Of a DNA stretch of 55,880 nt, positions 1 to 8,318 are shown one piece after another (the stretch's first letter is position 1; each line of letters opens with the position of its first letter). The stretch is from Candidatus Gemmiger stercoravium. Lineage in GTDB: Bacteria; Bacillota; Clostridia; Oscillospirales; Ruminococcaceae. The translations under genes were made by a program, and so were the position numbers. Under the pieces are notes generated by a model that had not been told where the DNA came from, ran no database searches, and saw only the letters and a program-made list of their open reading frames with translations. The stretch lies in assembly GCA_019119835.1 (NCBI GenBank), contig DWWE01000066.1, positions 1 to 55,880 on the forward strand, in the 5' to 3' direction.

Positions 1-118
1 CAAAATTTTACGTCAAATCGCGCACTCGTCTCTTCGTTCCTCGCACACAATTTGCCGTAAAATTTCCCTGTCGGTGTCGCCGTCGTCGGCGCATGTCCGC
101 CGACGGCGACGGATTTTA
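1..118 (-). repeat. Two-hairpin dispersed repeat, copy 1 (cut by window edge)
   Basis: This stretch is the reverse complement of the element at 22563-22683, nearly identical apart from a variable 8-nt loop. Hairpin 1 is a near-palindrome at 76-110 with a 10-bp outer stem. Hairpin 2 spans 2-65, with arms AAAATTTTACG and CGTAAAATTT enclosing GC-rich inner arms. Compared with copy 2, hairpin 1 carries a paired C-G in place of T-A, a compensatory change. The small reading frames crossing it look like by-products of the palindromes rather than genes. Confidence 0.85.
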
Positions 119-182
119 TACTTTTTCGACAGTCTGGGGGTGACTAAGAAAGCGGCCCCGGATTTTTTTGAAAGCCCGGCAT

Positions 183-211
183 TTACAAATCCCCGGCCGG
201 GCGGGTATAAT
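183..211 (+). promoter_or_regulatory. Sigma-A-type promoter for the membrane protein at 373
   Basis: The -35 is TTACAA at 183-188 and the -10 is TATAAT at 206-211, with 17 bp between them. Transcription would start near 218 and leave a GC-rich leader of about 155 nt. I see no recognisable riboswitch in that leader. Confidence 0.6.
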
Positions 212-372
212 AGAGGCAGAGACCGGCGGAAAAGCCCCTTTGCGGAAAATCGGCTGCCGCCGGAAGGGCGCGGTGCCGCCGTGCCGGCGGCCCGGCGCTG
301 CCGGCGGTGTTGCTTTTTGGCAGAATTTCTGCCGGTATGCCGCCTGCTGATCCGGAAAAGGGGGAAAACGCT

Positions 373-897
373 TTGCCCAACACACAAAGCCGCCGCATCG
401 CCCTGTGCGGCGTGCTGGCCGCCCTGGGGGTGGTCCTGCTGCTGGCGGGCAGCGCACTGGGCATCGGGACCTATGCGGCGCCGATGCTGACCTGTTTCCT
501 GCTGATCCCCGCTTTGAACGATTACGGTCCCGCCACCGCCCTGACCCAGTACGCGGCCACCGCCCTGCTGGGGCTGCTGCTGGTGCCGGACCCGGAACTT
601 TCGCTGTTCTACGCCCTGGCCCTGGGGCCTTACCCGGTGGTGCGGGTGTTCCTTGAACGGCTGCGCCGCCCGGTGCTGCGCCGGGCGGCCAAGTTCGCCT
701 GGTTCACCCTGACGGTGGCGGCGCTGTACGCGCTGTTGCTGCTGGTGTTTGCGCCGCCCGGCCTGGGAGCCGAGCTGTTCGGCGGCGGGGTGTGGTATCT
801 GGCGGTGCTGGCCGGCATGATCAACCTGGCCTTCTGGCTGTGCGACCGGGCCCTGGCCGCCCTGACCGCCGCCTACCGCCTGCGCCGGCGCCGCTGA
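373..897 (+). CDS. Small multi-pass membrane protein, function unknown
   Basis: The 174-residue product is hydrophobic, with about five membrane segments (roughly residues 8-30, 35-52, 57-90, 106-128 and 138-160) and a basic tail ending in RLRRRR. I chose the TTG start at 373 because AAAAGGGGGA lies just upstream at about 357-366; the frame stays open further upstream without another good ribosome binding site. The overall look, with a basic N-terminus and short helices, resembles small clostridial membrane proteins annotated only as hypothetical or S-component-like. No catalytic or binding motif is visible, so no function is assigned. It stands alone between its own promoter and the glucosidase gene. 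Confidence 0.7.
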   Translation: MPNTQSRRIALCGVLAALGVVLLLAGSALGIGTYAAPMLTCFLLIPALNDYGPATALTQYAATALLGLLLVPDPELSLFYALALGPYPVVRVFLERLRRPVLRRAAKFAWFTLTVAALYALLLLVFAPPGLGAELFGGGVWYLAVLAGMINLAFWLCDRALAALTAAYRLRRRR

Positions 898-976
898 CCG
901 CCCCGCTGCAAACCGACCGATCCAACCAATCACAAAACAAGGAGCCGGACCCTGCCGGCTCGGGAAGGAAACCGCC

Positions 977-2284
977 ATGTGGTATCAAAATGCCGTTGTC
1001 TATCAGATCTATCCGCTGGGGCTGTGCGGTGCGCCGCTGCAAAACGACGGCGTCCAGGCCCATCGCCTGCGCCGCCTGCTTGACTGGGTGGAGCCCATCA
1101 AGGAACTGGGGGCCACCTGTGTGCTTTTCAACCCGCTGTTTGAAAGCGACGCCCACGGCTATGACACCCGGGACTTCAACAAGGTGGATGTCCGCCTTGG
1201 CACCGGCGAGGACCTGAAGGCCGTCTGCGAGGCGCTGCATGCCGCCGGCCTCAAGGTCATGCTGGACGGCGTGTTCAACCATGTGGGCCGCGGGTTCTGG
1301 GCGTTCCGGGACGTGCAGGAGAAAAAGTGGGACAGCCCCTACAAGGACTGGTTCCACCTGAGCTTTGACGGCAATACCAATTATAATGACGGCTTCTGGT
1401 ACGAAAGCTGGGAGGGCTGCAACGAACTGGTCAAGCTCAACCTGCACAACACCGCCGTGCGGGAGCATCTCTTTGACGCCATCGCCGGCTGGGTCCGGGA
1501 CTATGACATCGACGGCCTGCGCCTGGATGTGGCCTACTGTCTGGACCAGGACTTCCTGGCTGCGCTGCGCAACTTCACCAACCAGCTCAAACCCGACTTC
1601 GTGCTGGTGGGCGAGACGCTCCACGGCGACTACAACCGCTGGATGAACGACAATGCCTGCCACTCGGTCACCAACTACGAATGCTACAAGGGGCTGTATT
1701 CCAGCTTCAACACCGGCAACATGCACGAGATCGCCTACAGCCTCAACCGGCAGTTCGGCGCCGAACCCTGGTGTCTGTACACCGGCAAACAGCTGCTCAG
1801 CTTTGTGGACAACCACGATGTCACCCGCATCGCCAGCATCCTGCAGGACAAGCAGCAGCTCAAACCCATCTACGGTCTGCTCTTCGGGATGCCCGGCACC
1901 CCGGCCGTTTACTATGGCAGCGAATGGGGCCTCACCGGCGAAAAGAAGGACGGCGACCCGGCCCTGCGCCCGGCGATCGAGACCCCCGAACACAACGACC
2001 TCACCGACTGGATCACCGCCCTGGCCGGCGCCCGCGCCGCCAGCCCGGCGCTGTGCACCGGCAGCTACCGCAACATCCTGGTCCAGCCCAAACAGCTGAT
2101 CTTTGAGCGCCGCCAGGGGCAGGACCGGGTGCTGGTGGCCATCAACGCCGACAGCAGCCCCTACCACGCCGATTTCAACGCCGAAGCCGGCTGCGCCGTG
2201 GATCTCATCACCGGCAAGCCCCACGACTTCGGCGGCGGCAGCGACCTGCCGCCCTACTCCTGCGCTTTCTGGAAGACCGAATAA
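977..2284 (+). CDS. GH13 alpha-glucosidase / maltodextrin hydrolase
   Basis: A 435-residue glycoside hydrolase of family 13 (alpha-amylase clan). The conserved regions are all present: DGVFNH at 97-102, GLRLDVA at 180-186 with D184 as nucleophile, GETLHG near 212 with E213 as acid/base, and FVDNHD at 276-281 with D281 as transition-state stabiliser. There is no signal peptide, carbohydrate-binding module or long insert, so it probably acts in the cytoplasm on imported maltodextrins or other short alpha-glucans. It is shorter than typical cyclomaltodextrinases, which have an extra N-terminal domain. The exact linkage preference cannot be read from sequence. The start ATG follows GGAAGGAAA. Confidence 0.88.
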   Translation: MWYQNAVVYQIYPLGLCGAPLQNDGVQAHRLRRLLDWVEPIKELGATCVLFNPLFESDAHGYDTRDFNKVDVRLGTGEDLKAVCEALHAAGLKVMLDGVFNHVGRGFWAFRDVQEKKWDSPYKDWFHLSFDGNTNYNDGFWYESWEGCNELVKLNLHNTAVREHLFDAIAGWVRDYDIDGLRLDVAYCLDQDFLAALRNFTNQLKPDFVLVGETLHGDYNRWMNDNACHSVTNYECYKGLYSSFNTGNMHEIAYSLNRQFGAEPWCLYTGKQLLSFVDNHDVTRIASILQDKQQLKPIYGLLFGMPGTPAVYYGSEWGLTGEKKDGDPALRPAIETPEHNDLTDWITALAGARAASPALCTGSYRNILVQPKQLIFERRQGQDRVLVAINADSSPYHADFNAEAGCAVDLITGKPHDFGGGSDLPPYSCAFWKTE

Positions 2285-2350
2285 GCCCACGCCGGCGAAA
2301 GTCTCGCCGGTCTGCGGGTCCGCCCGCCCCGAATCCATCCCGCATCTGCA

Positions 2351-2382
2351 GCGCCCTGCCCCGGCAGGGCGCTTTTGCTTTG
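2351..2382 (+). terminator. Intrinsic terminator after the GH13 gene
   Basis: A perfect 10-bp stem, GCGCCCTGCC paired with GGCAGGGCGC around a CC loop, is followed by TTTTGCTTT. A smaller hairpin at 2292-2310 (CCGGCGA/TCGCCGG) precedes it. It separates the glucosidase from spoIVB. Confidence 0.85.
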
Positions 2383-2481
2383 CCCGCCGCCTTGTTTTCC
2401 GACCTTTCGCAATAGTTCGACCCTGCCTGCACATACTGTAGGGTGAAAACTCTGCCAATCCAGAATCAGGAGGGGATCCCC

Positions 2482-3705
2482 TTGCGAAAAAAACGTACCC
2501 TGCGCCGGGCCGCGGCGCTGGCCGCGCTGCTGCTGGCAGGCGGGCTGGCTGCCGGCTGGTTCCGGCTGCGCGCCGCCCTGCCGGACACCTTCACCCTGGC
2601 CCCCGGCCAGGCGCTCACCGTGGGCTCGCTGCCTTTCCTGCAGGCGGGGGTGCCCAGCGCCGGCCCGGCCGCCGCGGCCGGCAGCGTTCAGGCGGATACC
2701 AGCCGCAACCAGACCCTGCGGCTGTTCGGCGTGGTGCCGGTCAAGACGGTGCGCACCGTCGAGACGCCGCGCCGCACCGTCACCGTCTCGGGGGCGCCCT
2801 TCGGGGTCAAGATGTTTTCCGACGGGGCGCTGGTGGTGGCCTTCTCCGACCAGTACACGGCCTTCGGCACCGAAAACCCCGCCAAGGAGGCCGGCCTGCG
2901 CCTGGGCGACCTGATCGTCTCGGCCGGCGGCCGGCCGGTGCGCAGCAATGCGGAACTCAGCGCCGTCGTCACGGCCGCTGCCGGCCAACCCCTGCCCCTG
3001 ACCTATCTGCGGGACGGCGTGCAGCACACCACCACCCTCACCCCGGTGGCCGACCGGGACACCGGCGCCTGGCGGGCGGGGGTCTGGGTGCGGGATTCCT
3101 CCGCCGGCATCGGAACCCTCACCTTCACCGACCCGGCCCGGGGCACCTTTGCCGGGCTGGGCCACGCGGTCAGCGACAGCGACACCGGCGCCGAACTGAC
3201 CCTGCTGTCCGGGGAGATCGTCCCGGTCAGCATCCTGGCGGTGCAGAAGGGCACGGCGGGGGTGCCCGGCGAACTCAAGGGCGAATTCTCCGGCGTGGCG
3301 CTGGGGGCGGTGCGCGCCAACGACACCACCGGCGTGTACGGCACCCTGACCGGCGCCGCCCCCGGCGGCGAGGCGATGCCGGTGGCCAACTGCCAGGAGG
3401 TGGAGGTGGGGGAGGCCGAGATCCTGACCACCCTGTCCGGCACCACCCCCCGGCGCTATCAAGTGCGGATCGAGCGGGTCAACCTGACCGCTGCCGACCC
3501 CAACCGCAACCTGCTGCTGCGGGTCACCGACGAACGTCTGCTGGCGGAGGCCGGCGGCATCGTCCAGGGCATGAGCGGCAGCCCCATCCTGCAGAACGGC
3601 CGCCTGGTGGGGGCGGTGACCCATGTGCTCATCAACGACCCCGGCTGCGGATACGGCATCTTCGCGGCGACGATGCTGGAAAAAGCGGACGCGGCCGCCG
3701 GCTGA
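2482..3705 (+). CDS. spoIVB: SpoIVB serine peptidase (S55), sporulation signalling
   Basis: A 407-residue SpoIVB. In sporulating Firmicutes it is secreted from the forespore and triggers pro-sigma-K processing in the mother cell. An N-terminal membrane anchor (about residues 8-28) is followed by a PDZ domain (about 107-187, with the NPAKEAGLRLGDLI stretch) and the S55 peptidase domain. The catalytic histidine lies in GLGHAVSD (near 228) and the serine in VQGMSGSPI (near 365). I chose the TTG at 2482 because AGGAGGGG sits 6-7 nt upstream; a GTG at 2443 in the same frame lacks this. Location directly before spo0A is the classical order and strongly supports the call. Key residues are intact, so the peptidase should be active. 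Confidence 0.93.
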   Translation: MRKKRTLRRAAALAALLLAGGLAAGWFRLRAALPDTFTLAPGQALTVGSLPFLQAGVPSAGPAAAAGSVQADTSRNQTLRLFGVVPVKTVRTVETPRRTVTVSGAPFGVKMFSDGALVVAFSDQYTAFGTENPAKEAGLRLGDLIVSAGGRPVRSNAELSAVVTAAAGQPLPLTYLRDGVQHTTTLTPVADRDTGAWRAGVWVRDSSAGIGTLTFTDPARGTFAGLGHAVSDSDTGAELTLLSGEIVPVSILAVQKGTAGVPGELKGEFSGVALGAVRANDTTGVYGTLTGAAPGGEAMPVANCQEVEVGEAEILTTLSGTTPRRYQVRIERVNLTAADPNRNLLLRVTDERLLAEAGGIVQGMSGSPILQNGRLVGAVTHVLINDPGCGYGIFAATMLEKADAAAG

Positions 3706-3829
3706 AACGGCGGCGAAAAGGAGAAACAGACCTCCAAAAAAGTGCAGGAAAGACGAAGAAAAATGTCAAACGCTTGCGCAAAGGATCGCAAAAACACCGC
3801 CGGAGTCGAAAGGGAACGAAATTTTCGTA

Positions 3830-3871
3830 TTGCCAGAATTGGTAAAATATGGTAAAATTGCCATTGTCGAG
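3830..3871 (+). promoter_or_regulatory. spo0A promoter with an adjacent 0A-box-like site
   Basis: TTGCCA at 3830-3835 and TAAAAT at 3853-3858 are 17 bp apart. TTGTCGAG at 3864-3871, just downstream of the -10, contains a heptamer one base from the 0A-box core TGTCGAA. A second near match, AGTCGAA, lies upstream at 3804-3810. Autoregulation of spo0A is known in Bacillus; here it is inferred from these short matches. Confidence 0.55.
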
Positions 3872-3935
3872 AGAAACCGAGGGACTGGCCGCACAGGCCC
3901 GGCAGAGTCTTATCTTGTTGAAGGAGTGTACCACA

Positions 3936-4694
3936 ATGGAAAAGATCAAGTTCCTGATGACCGATACCGGCGTACAGACCACTGCACTGTGCCGCCAGGC
4001 GCTGGAAAGCAAGGGGGTGCAGGTGACGGTGTGCGAGAAAAACGGCGCCCGCGCCCTGCAGACCTTGCTGGAACAGCACCCCCAGGCGGCGCTGCTGGAT
4101 GCCTTCATGCCGGACCTGGACGCCATCACGGTCAAGCAGCGCTACGAAGCGCAGGACACCACCGGCGCCCACACCACCTTTTTTGTCACCGGCGCCTTCC
4201 AGAGCGAGGAGGTGGAACAGGACCTGCTGGACAACGGCTTTTCCTTTTTCTTTGTCAAACCCTTCGACGAGACGGTGCTGGTCAGCCGGGTGCTCAAGGC
4301 GGCGGGCAGCCCGGTGCGCCCGCACCTGGTCTCCCAGGACAGTGACGAGCTCACCGTCACCGAGATCCTCCATCAGGTGGGGGTGCCGGCCCACATCAAG
4401 GGCTACCAGTTCCTGCGGGACGCGATTTTGCTGGCGGTGGAGGACCATGAGTACATCAACGCCGTGACCAAGCGCCTTTACCCGGAGATCGCCAAGCGCA
4501 ACGGCACCACCGCCTCCCGGGTGGAACGGGCGATCCGCCATGCCATCGAGGTGGCCTGGGACCGGGGCGATGTGGACACCCTCAACAGCTATTTCGGCTA
4601 CACGATCCACAGCCTGCGGGGCAAACCCACCAACTCGGAATTCATCGCCATGATCGCCGACAAGATCCGCCTGGACAAGCGCCGCCGGGCCTGA
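3936..4694 (+). CDS. spo0A: Spo0A sporulation master response regulator
   Basis: A 252-residue two-domain regulator. The N-terminal receiver has phospho-acceptor D55 in [10 protein letters not shown], a switch threonine in FFVTG and lysine K108 in FVKPFD. The C-terminal Spo0A DNA-binding domain (about 140-250) contains the family stretch [13 protein letters not shown]. The metal-binding pocket, normally two adjacent acidic residues near position 10, has only D10 followed by T11. ATG 3936 is preceded by AAGGAG, which decides the start. In Bacillus and Clostridium the phosphorylated protein starts sporulation and controls stationary-phase genes. Together with spoIVB, yabP and yabQ it suggests some sporulation capacity or a retained developmental switch. 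Confidence 0.95.
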   Translation: MEKIKFLMTDTGVQTTALCRQALESKGVQVTVCEKNGARALQTLLEQHPQAALLDAFMPDLDAITVKQRYEAQDTTGAHTTFFVTGAFQSEEVEQDLLDNGFSFFFVKPFDETVLVSRVLKAAGSPVRPHLVSQDSDELTVTEILHQVGVPAHIKGYQFLRDAILLAVEDHEYINAVTKRLYPEIAKRNGTTASRVERAIRHAIEVAWDRGDVDTLNSYFGYTIHSLRGKPTNSEFIAMIADKIRLDKRRRA

Positions 4695-4724
4695 TGGCCC
4701 CGCCCGGCCGGGCAAACAACAAAT

Positions 4725-4753
4725 GGCTCCCGCTGCTGCGGGAGTTTTTTTTG
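4725..4753 (+). terminator. Intrinsic terminator after spo0A
   Basis: The stem CTCCCGC/GCGGGAG (4727-4733 and 4738-4744) around a 4-nt loop is followed directly by eight T residues. It isolates spo0A from ispDF. Confidence 0.9.
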
Positions 4754-4875
4754 TTGCAATTCCCTTTCAAAACGCCTCGAAGCGGTAGATTTTTTGAAAG
4801 GATGCTTGTATAATGGTATCGTATGCAGGAACGCGCCCTGGCGGGCCTGTAAAAAACGGAAAGGGGAGCAAGACG

Positions 4876-6003
4876 ATGGCGCACACAGTAACGGCCATTC
4901 TGGTGGCGGCGGGGGCTTCCCGCCGTATGGGGTTCGACAAACTCAGCTACCGGCTGCCCGGGGGGGCCACGGTGCTGCAGGCCAGCCTGCAGGCGTTTGC
5001 CGGCCATGACCGGGTCAGCCAGATCGTGCTGGTGGCCGGCGCCAACCTGGAAACCTGCCGGGCGCTGGCCGCCCGCTGCCCCAAACCCTGCGTGGCGGTG
5101 CCCGGCGGCGCCACCCGCGCCGACAGCGTGCGGGCCGGGCTGGCCGCCGCCACCGGGGAACTGGTGGCCATCCATGACGCGGCCCGCCCCTTTGTGAGCG
5201 CCGCGGTGATCTCCGCCGCGCTGGAAGCCGCCGAAAAGACCGGCGCCGCCGCCCCGGCCGTCCCGGTCAAGGATACCATCAAGCAGGCGGACGCCGACGG
5301 CCGGGTCACGGCCACGCCGGACCGCGCCGCGCTGTTTGCGGTGCAGACGCCCCAGTGCTTTTCCCGGGCGCTGTACCTGCAGGCGCTGGACCGGGTCCGG
5401 GGGGACGCCGCCCGCCTGGTCACCGACGACTGCAGCCTGTTTGAGCTGGCCGGCTTTCCGGTACAGCTCACCGCCGGGGACTATGCCAACCTGAAAATCA
5501 CCACACAGGAGGACCTGAAGGGGGAAAGAACCATGAGGATCGGACATGGATATGACGTACACCGGCTGGTGGAAGGCCGCCGCCTGGTGCTGGGCGGGGT
5601 GACCATCCCCTACGAAAAGGGCCTGCTGGGCCACTCGGACGCCGACGTGCTGCTGCACGCCGTCGCCGACGCGCTGCTGGGCGCCGCCGCGCTGGGCGAC
5701 ATCGGCCAGCACTTCCCCGACACCGACCCCCGCTACAAGGGGGCGGACTCCCTCCGGCTGCTGCAGGCGGTGGGGGACCTGTTACATAAAGAAGGCTACA
5801 CCATCGGCAACATCGACGCCACCGTTCTCTGCCAGACGCCCAAGCTGGCGCCCCACATCCCGGTCATGCGGCAGAACATCGCCGCTGCGCTGCACATGGA
5901 TGTGGGCCGGGTGAGCGTCAAGGCCACCACCGAGGAGCATCTGGGCTTCACCGGTTCGGGCGAGGGCATCGCCGCCCATGCGGTGGCGATGGTGGAAGTG
6001 TAA
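4876..6003 (+). CDS. ispDF: IspDF bifunctional MEP-pathway enzyme
   Basis: A 375-residue fusion of two isoprenoid-precursor enzymes. Residues 1-219 are IspD (MEP cytidylyltransferase), with the nucleotide-binding AAGASRRMG near the N-terminus, TRADSV, and VKDTIK. Residues 220-375 are IspF (MEcPP synthase), with the metal ligands in GYDVHR and in [12 protein letters not shown], and the [10 protein letters not shown] signature. The two parts join in one open frame. A strong internal ribosome binding site (AAGGGGGAAAG) and ATG at 5533 precede the IspF part. The enzymes catalyse non-consecutive steps, with IspE between them. No neighbour is pathway-related. ATG 4876 is chosen over upstream in-frame codons because AAGGGGAG precedes it and IspD homology begins there. 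Confidence 0.93.
   Translation: MAHTVTAILVAAGASRRMGFDKLSYRLPGGATVLQASLQAFAGHDRVSQIVLVAGANLETCRALAARCPKPCVAVPGGATRADSVRAGLAAATGELVAIHDAARPFVSAAVISAALEAAEKTGAAAPAVPVKDTIKQADADGRVTATPDRAALFAVQTPQCFSRALYLQALDRVRGDAARLVTDDCSLFELAGFPVQLTAGDYANLKITTQEDLKGERTMRIGHGYDVHRLVEGRRLVLGGVTIPYEKGLLGHSDADVLLHAVADALLGAAALGDIGQHFPDTDPRYKGADSLRLLQAVGDLLHKEGYTIGNIDATVLCQTPKLAPHIPVMRQNIAAALHMDVGRVSVKATTEEHLGFTGSGEGIAAHAVAMVEV
5518..5535 (+). promoter_or_regulatory. Internal ribosome binding site and start for the IspF part
   Basis: AAGGGGGAAAG at about 5518-5528 lies 5-6 nt before an in-frame ATG at 5533, exactly where IspF homology begins ([12 protein letters not shown]). It could allow free IspF to be made as well as the fusion, or it may be a relic from before the genes fused. 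Confidence 0.55.
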
Positions 6004-6066
6004 AGTCCGCCTGCCTGCCACCGCCCGCCGCCCACCGCCCACGCCCGGAAGGAGGCTTTGCCTGCC

Positions 6067-6972
6067 ATGTACGCCCTCCACGAATTTTTCAACAACGTCG
6101 TCAGCAACCTGCGCACCTTCCAGGTGCGGGACCTGATCGACATTCTTGTGATCTCCTTTGTCTTTTACGAACTCTTTGTCTTTGCCCGCAAATCCCGCGC
6201 CGGGCAGCTGGTGCGCGGCCTGGTGCTGCTGCTGGTCTGCTTTGCGCTGGCCTATCTGCTGGAACTGCGCACCGTGCGCTGGCTGCTCAACAACTTCCTG
6301 CAGGTGGGCTTCATCGCCGCGGTGGTGCTGTTCCAGCCGGAACTGCGCCGTGCGCTGGAACGCCTGGGCCAGAACACCAACTGGGCCGGGCTGTTCAACT
6401 GGCGGCGCAGCGACCCGTCGCTGCGCAGTGTGTGGCAGAGCGCCGTGGTGGCCATCTGCGACGCGGCCGAACAGCTTTCGGACACCCGCACCGGCGCGCT
6501 GATGGTGCTGGAACGCAACAACGACCTGGAAGAGATCATCCGCACCGGCACGCCGCTGTCCGCCAATGTGATCCCGGAAATGCTCGGGACCATCTTTTAT
6601 GAAGGCACCCCGCTGCACGACGGCGCCGTGATCATCCGGGACGGGCGCATCGTGGCCGCCGGCTGCGTGCTGCCGCTTTCCAACAACCTGGAAATGGGCA
6701 AGGATATGGGCACCCGCCACCGGGCCGGCCTTGGCATGAGCGAAAACTCCGACGCCATCGTCGTGGTGGTCAGCGAGGAGACCGGCATCATTTCGCTGGC
6801 CAAAAACGGCGTGCTGATCCGCCGCCTGGACCGCCAGAACCTGTTCAACCTCCTGCAGGAGGAGATCATCCCGCCCGAGTCGGAGACGGAACAGAAGAAA
6901 GAGACCCCCTGGGCCAGACTCTTCAGCAAAAAAGGAGGTGCCGACCGCCATGCAGAATCCAAAACCCACTAA
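6067..6972 (+). CDS. cdaA: Membrane diadenylate cyclase CdaA (DacA)
   Basis: A 301-residue CdaA-type enzyme that makes cyclic di-AMP from two ATP. Three N-terminal membrane helices (about residues 18-90) are followed by the DAC catalytic domain, with the DGA motif in PLHDGAVII and the RHR motif in GTRHRAGLG. The c-di-AMP made this way controls potassium and osmolyte transport and cell-wall homeostasis in Firmicutes. The ATG at 6067 lies 11 nt after GGAGG; a TTG at 6058 is too close to the ribosome binding site. The gene overlaps the start of cdaR by 23 bp, so the two are co-translated. The glmM gene that often follows cdaR is absent here. Confidence 0.95.
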   Translation: MYALHEFFNNVVSNLRTFQVRDLIDILVISFVFYELFVFARKSRAGQLVRGLVLLLVCFALAYLLELRTVRWLLNNFLQVGFIAAVVLFQPELRRALERLGQNTNWAGLFNWRRSDPSLRSVWQSAVVAICDAAEQLSDTRTGALMVLERNNDLEEIIRTGTPLSANVIPEMLGTIFYEGTPLHDGAVIIRDGRIVAAGCVLPLSNNLEMGKDMGTRHRAGLGMSENSDAIVVVVSEETGIISLAKNGVLIRRLDRQNLFNLLQEEIIPPESETEQKKETPWARLFSKKGGADRHAESKTH

Positions 6973-8257
6973 GCCCGTGGTGGACCCGGGCACCCAGAAA
7001 CGCCATTCCATCTGGGATGTGCGGCCCTTCCTGTTTGTGGCGGCGGCGCTGTGCGCGATCCTGACCTGGTTTGTCGTCACGATGTATTTCGACCAGGAGG
7101 GCGACCACGTCATCATCGTGGATTCGGTCACCTACACCTATCAGTCCAGCACCTACACGAGCCTGGGCCTTGACCTGGTCAGCACGCCGGAAGTCAGCAA
7201 CATCGCGGTGCGGGTCCGCGGCAGCGGCACCGTCATCGGCAACATCAGGGCGGGGGACATCATGGTCTACCCCCGCTACTCCAGCGTGCGGGGCGCGGGC
7301 GAGGTCACCCTCGACCTGGACGCCCGGTTCGTCACCTCGGACTATGACAACTTCAACATCGAGCTGACGGTGGAATCGCCGTCCACCGTCACGGTGGTCT
7401 TTGACGAAGTCAGCGAAAAGGTGGTGCCGGTCACTGCCGACACCTCCCAGATCCAGATTGCGGAGGGCTTCAGCCTCAACCGGGTGTCCTCGGTCCCGGC
7501 GGAAGTCACGGTCACCGGCCCCACCTCCGAACTGGACCAGATCGACTCGGTGGTGGCGGTGGTCACCTCCTCCGAAAGCCTTTCGGATTCGGTCACGCTG
7601 GACGCCACGCTGGAAATGCGCGACGCCGACGGCAACCCCATCACCCCGGAATACACCACCCTCGAGACCGAGACCGCCGAGGTCTCCCTCACCGTCTACC
7701 AGGTGCGGGAACTGCCGCTGACGGTGGACTTCATCGGCCTGCCCACCAACTTTGACGTGAGCAGCCTGCACTATTCGCTGGACCGGGACACCCTGCAGGT
7801 AGCCGGCCCCACCCGCATCATCAGCCGGCTGACCGAACTCAGCGTGGCCAGCCTGGATCTGAGCCAGAGCTTTGCCTTTGACCGGGACTACCAGCTTCAG
7901 GTGGAGCTGCCCGAGGGCATCGTCTCCCAGGACGGCGTCAACACCGTCACCCTGACCTTCGACACCTCGGACATGTCCTCCACCACCCTCAACGTCGCCA
8001 ACATCCGGGTCATCAACACCCCCAGCGATGTGGATGTGGAGGTGCTGACCAACCGGATCAGCAGCGTGGTGCTGTACGGCCCGGCCGAAGAGCTGGCCAC
8101 CCTGTCGGCGGAGAGCGTCGTCGCCCAGGTGGACTGCCAGAGCATCTCGGTCACGGCCGGCCAGCAGACCGTCCCGGTGTCCATCCAGATCCCCGCCTCC
8201 AGCCGCATCTTTGCGGTGGGGGACTACACCGTCGATTGCGAGGTCACCACCAAGTGA
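6950..8257 (+). CDS. cdaR: CdaR, YbbR-domain regulator of CdaA
   Basis: A 435-residue protein with a short cytoplasmic N-terminus, one membrane helix (about 22-45) and a long extracellular part that reads as about four YbbR repeats, rich in V, T and D and with recurring VTVTGP/LQVAGP-like strands. CdaR proteins bind the diadenylate cyclase at the membrane and adjust its activity. AAAGGAGG at 6930-6937 serves the ATG at 6950; a GTG directly after it is too near. The start lies inside the cdaA reading frame, a coupled arrangement typical of this pair. The partner call rests on this neighbourhood as well as the domain. Confidence 0.9.
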   Translation: MQNPKPTKPVVDPGTQKRHSIWDVRPFLFVAAALCAILTWFVVTMYFDQEGDHVIIVDSVTYTYQSSTYTSLGLDLVSTPEVSNIAVRVRGSGTVIGNIRAGDIMVYPRYSSVRGAGEVTLDLDARFVTSDYDNFNIELTVESPSTVTVVFDEVSEKVVPVTADTSQIQIAEGFSLNRVSSVPAEVTVTGPTSELDQIDSVVAVVTSSESLSDSVTLDATLEMRDADGNPITPEYTTLETETAEVSLTVYQVRELPLTVDFIGLPTNFDVSSLHYSLDRDTLQVAGPTRIISRLTELSVASLDLSQSFAFDRDYQLQVELPEGIVSQDGVNTVTLTFDTSDMSSTTLNVANIRVINTPSDVDVEVLTNRISSVVLYGPAEELATLSAESVVAQVDCQSISVTAGQQTVPVSIQIPASSRIFAVGDYTVDCEVTTK

Positions 8258-8318
8258 CCGCCCCCGCGCCCGGCCCCGGTGCCGGCGCCCATGCTCGGAA
8301 CAAAGGAACCGCCTGCCT

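Noticed and set aside
4794-4814. A promoter for ispDF (TTGAAA near 4794 with TATAAT at 4809-4814)
   Set aside because: The spacing is only 9 bp and no better -35 is present; the TATAAT alone is not enough to report as a promoter.
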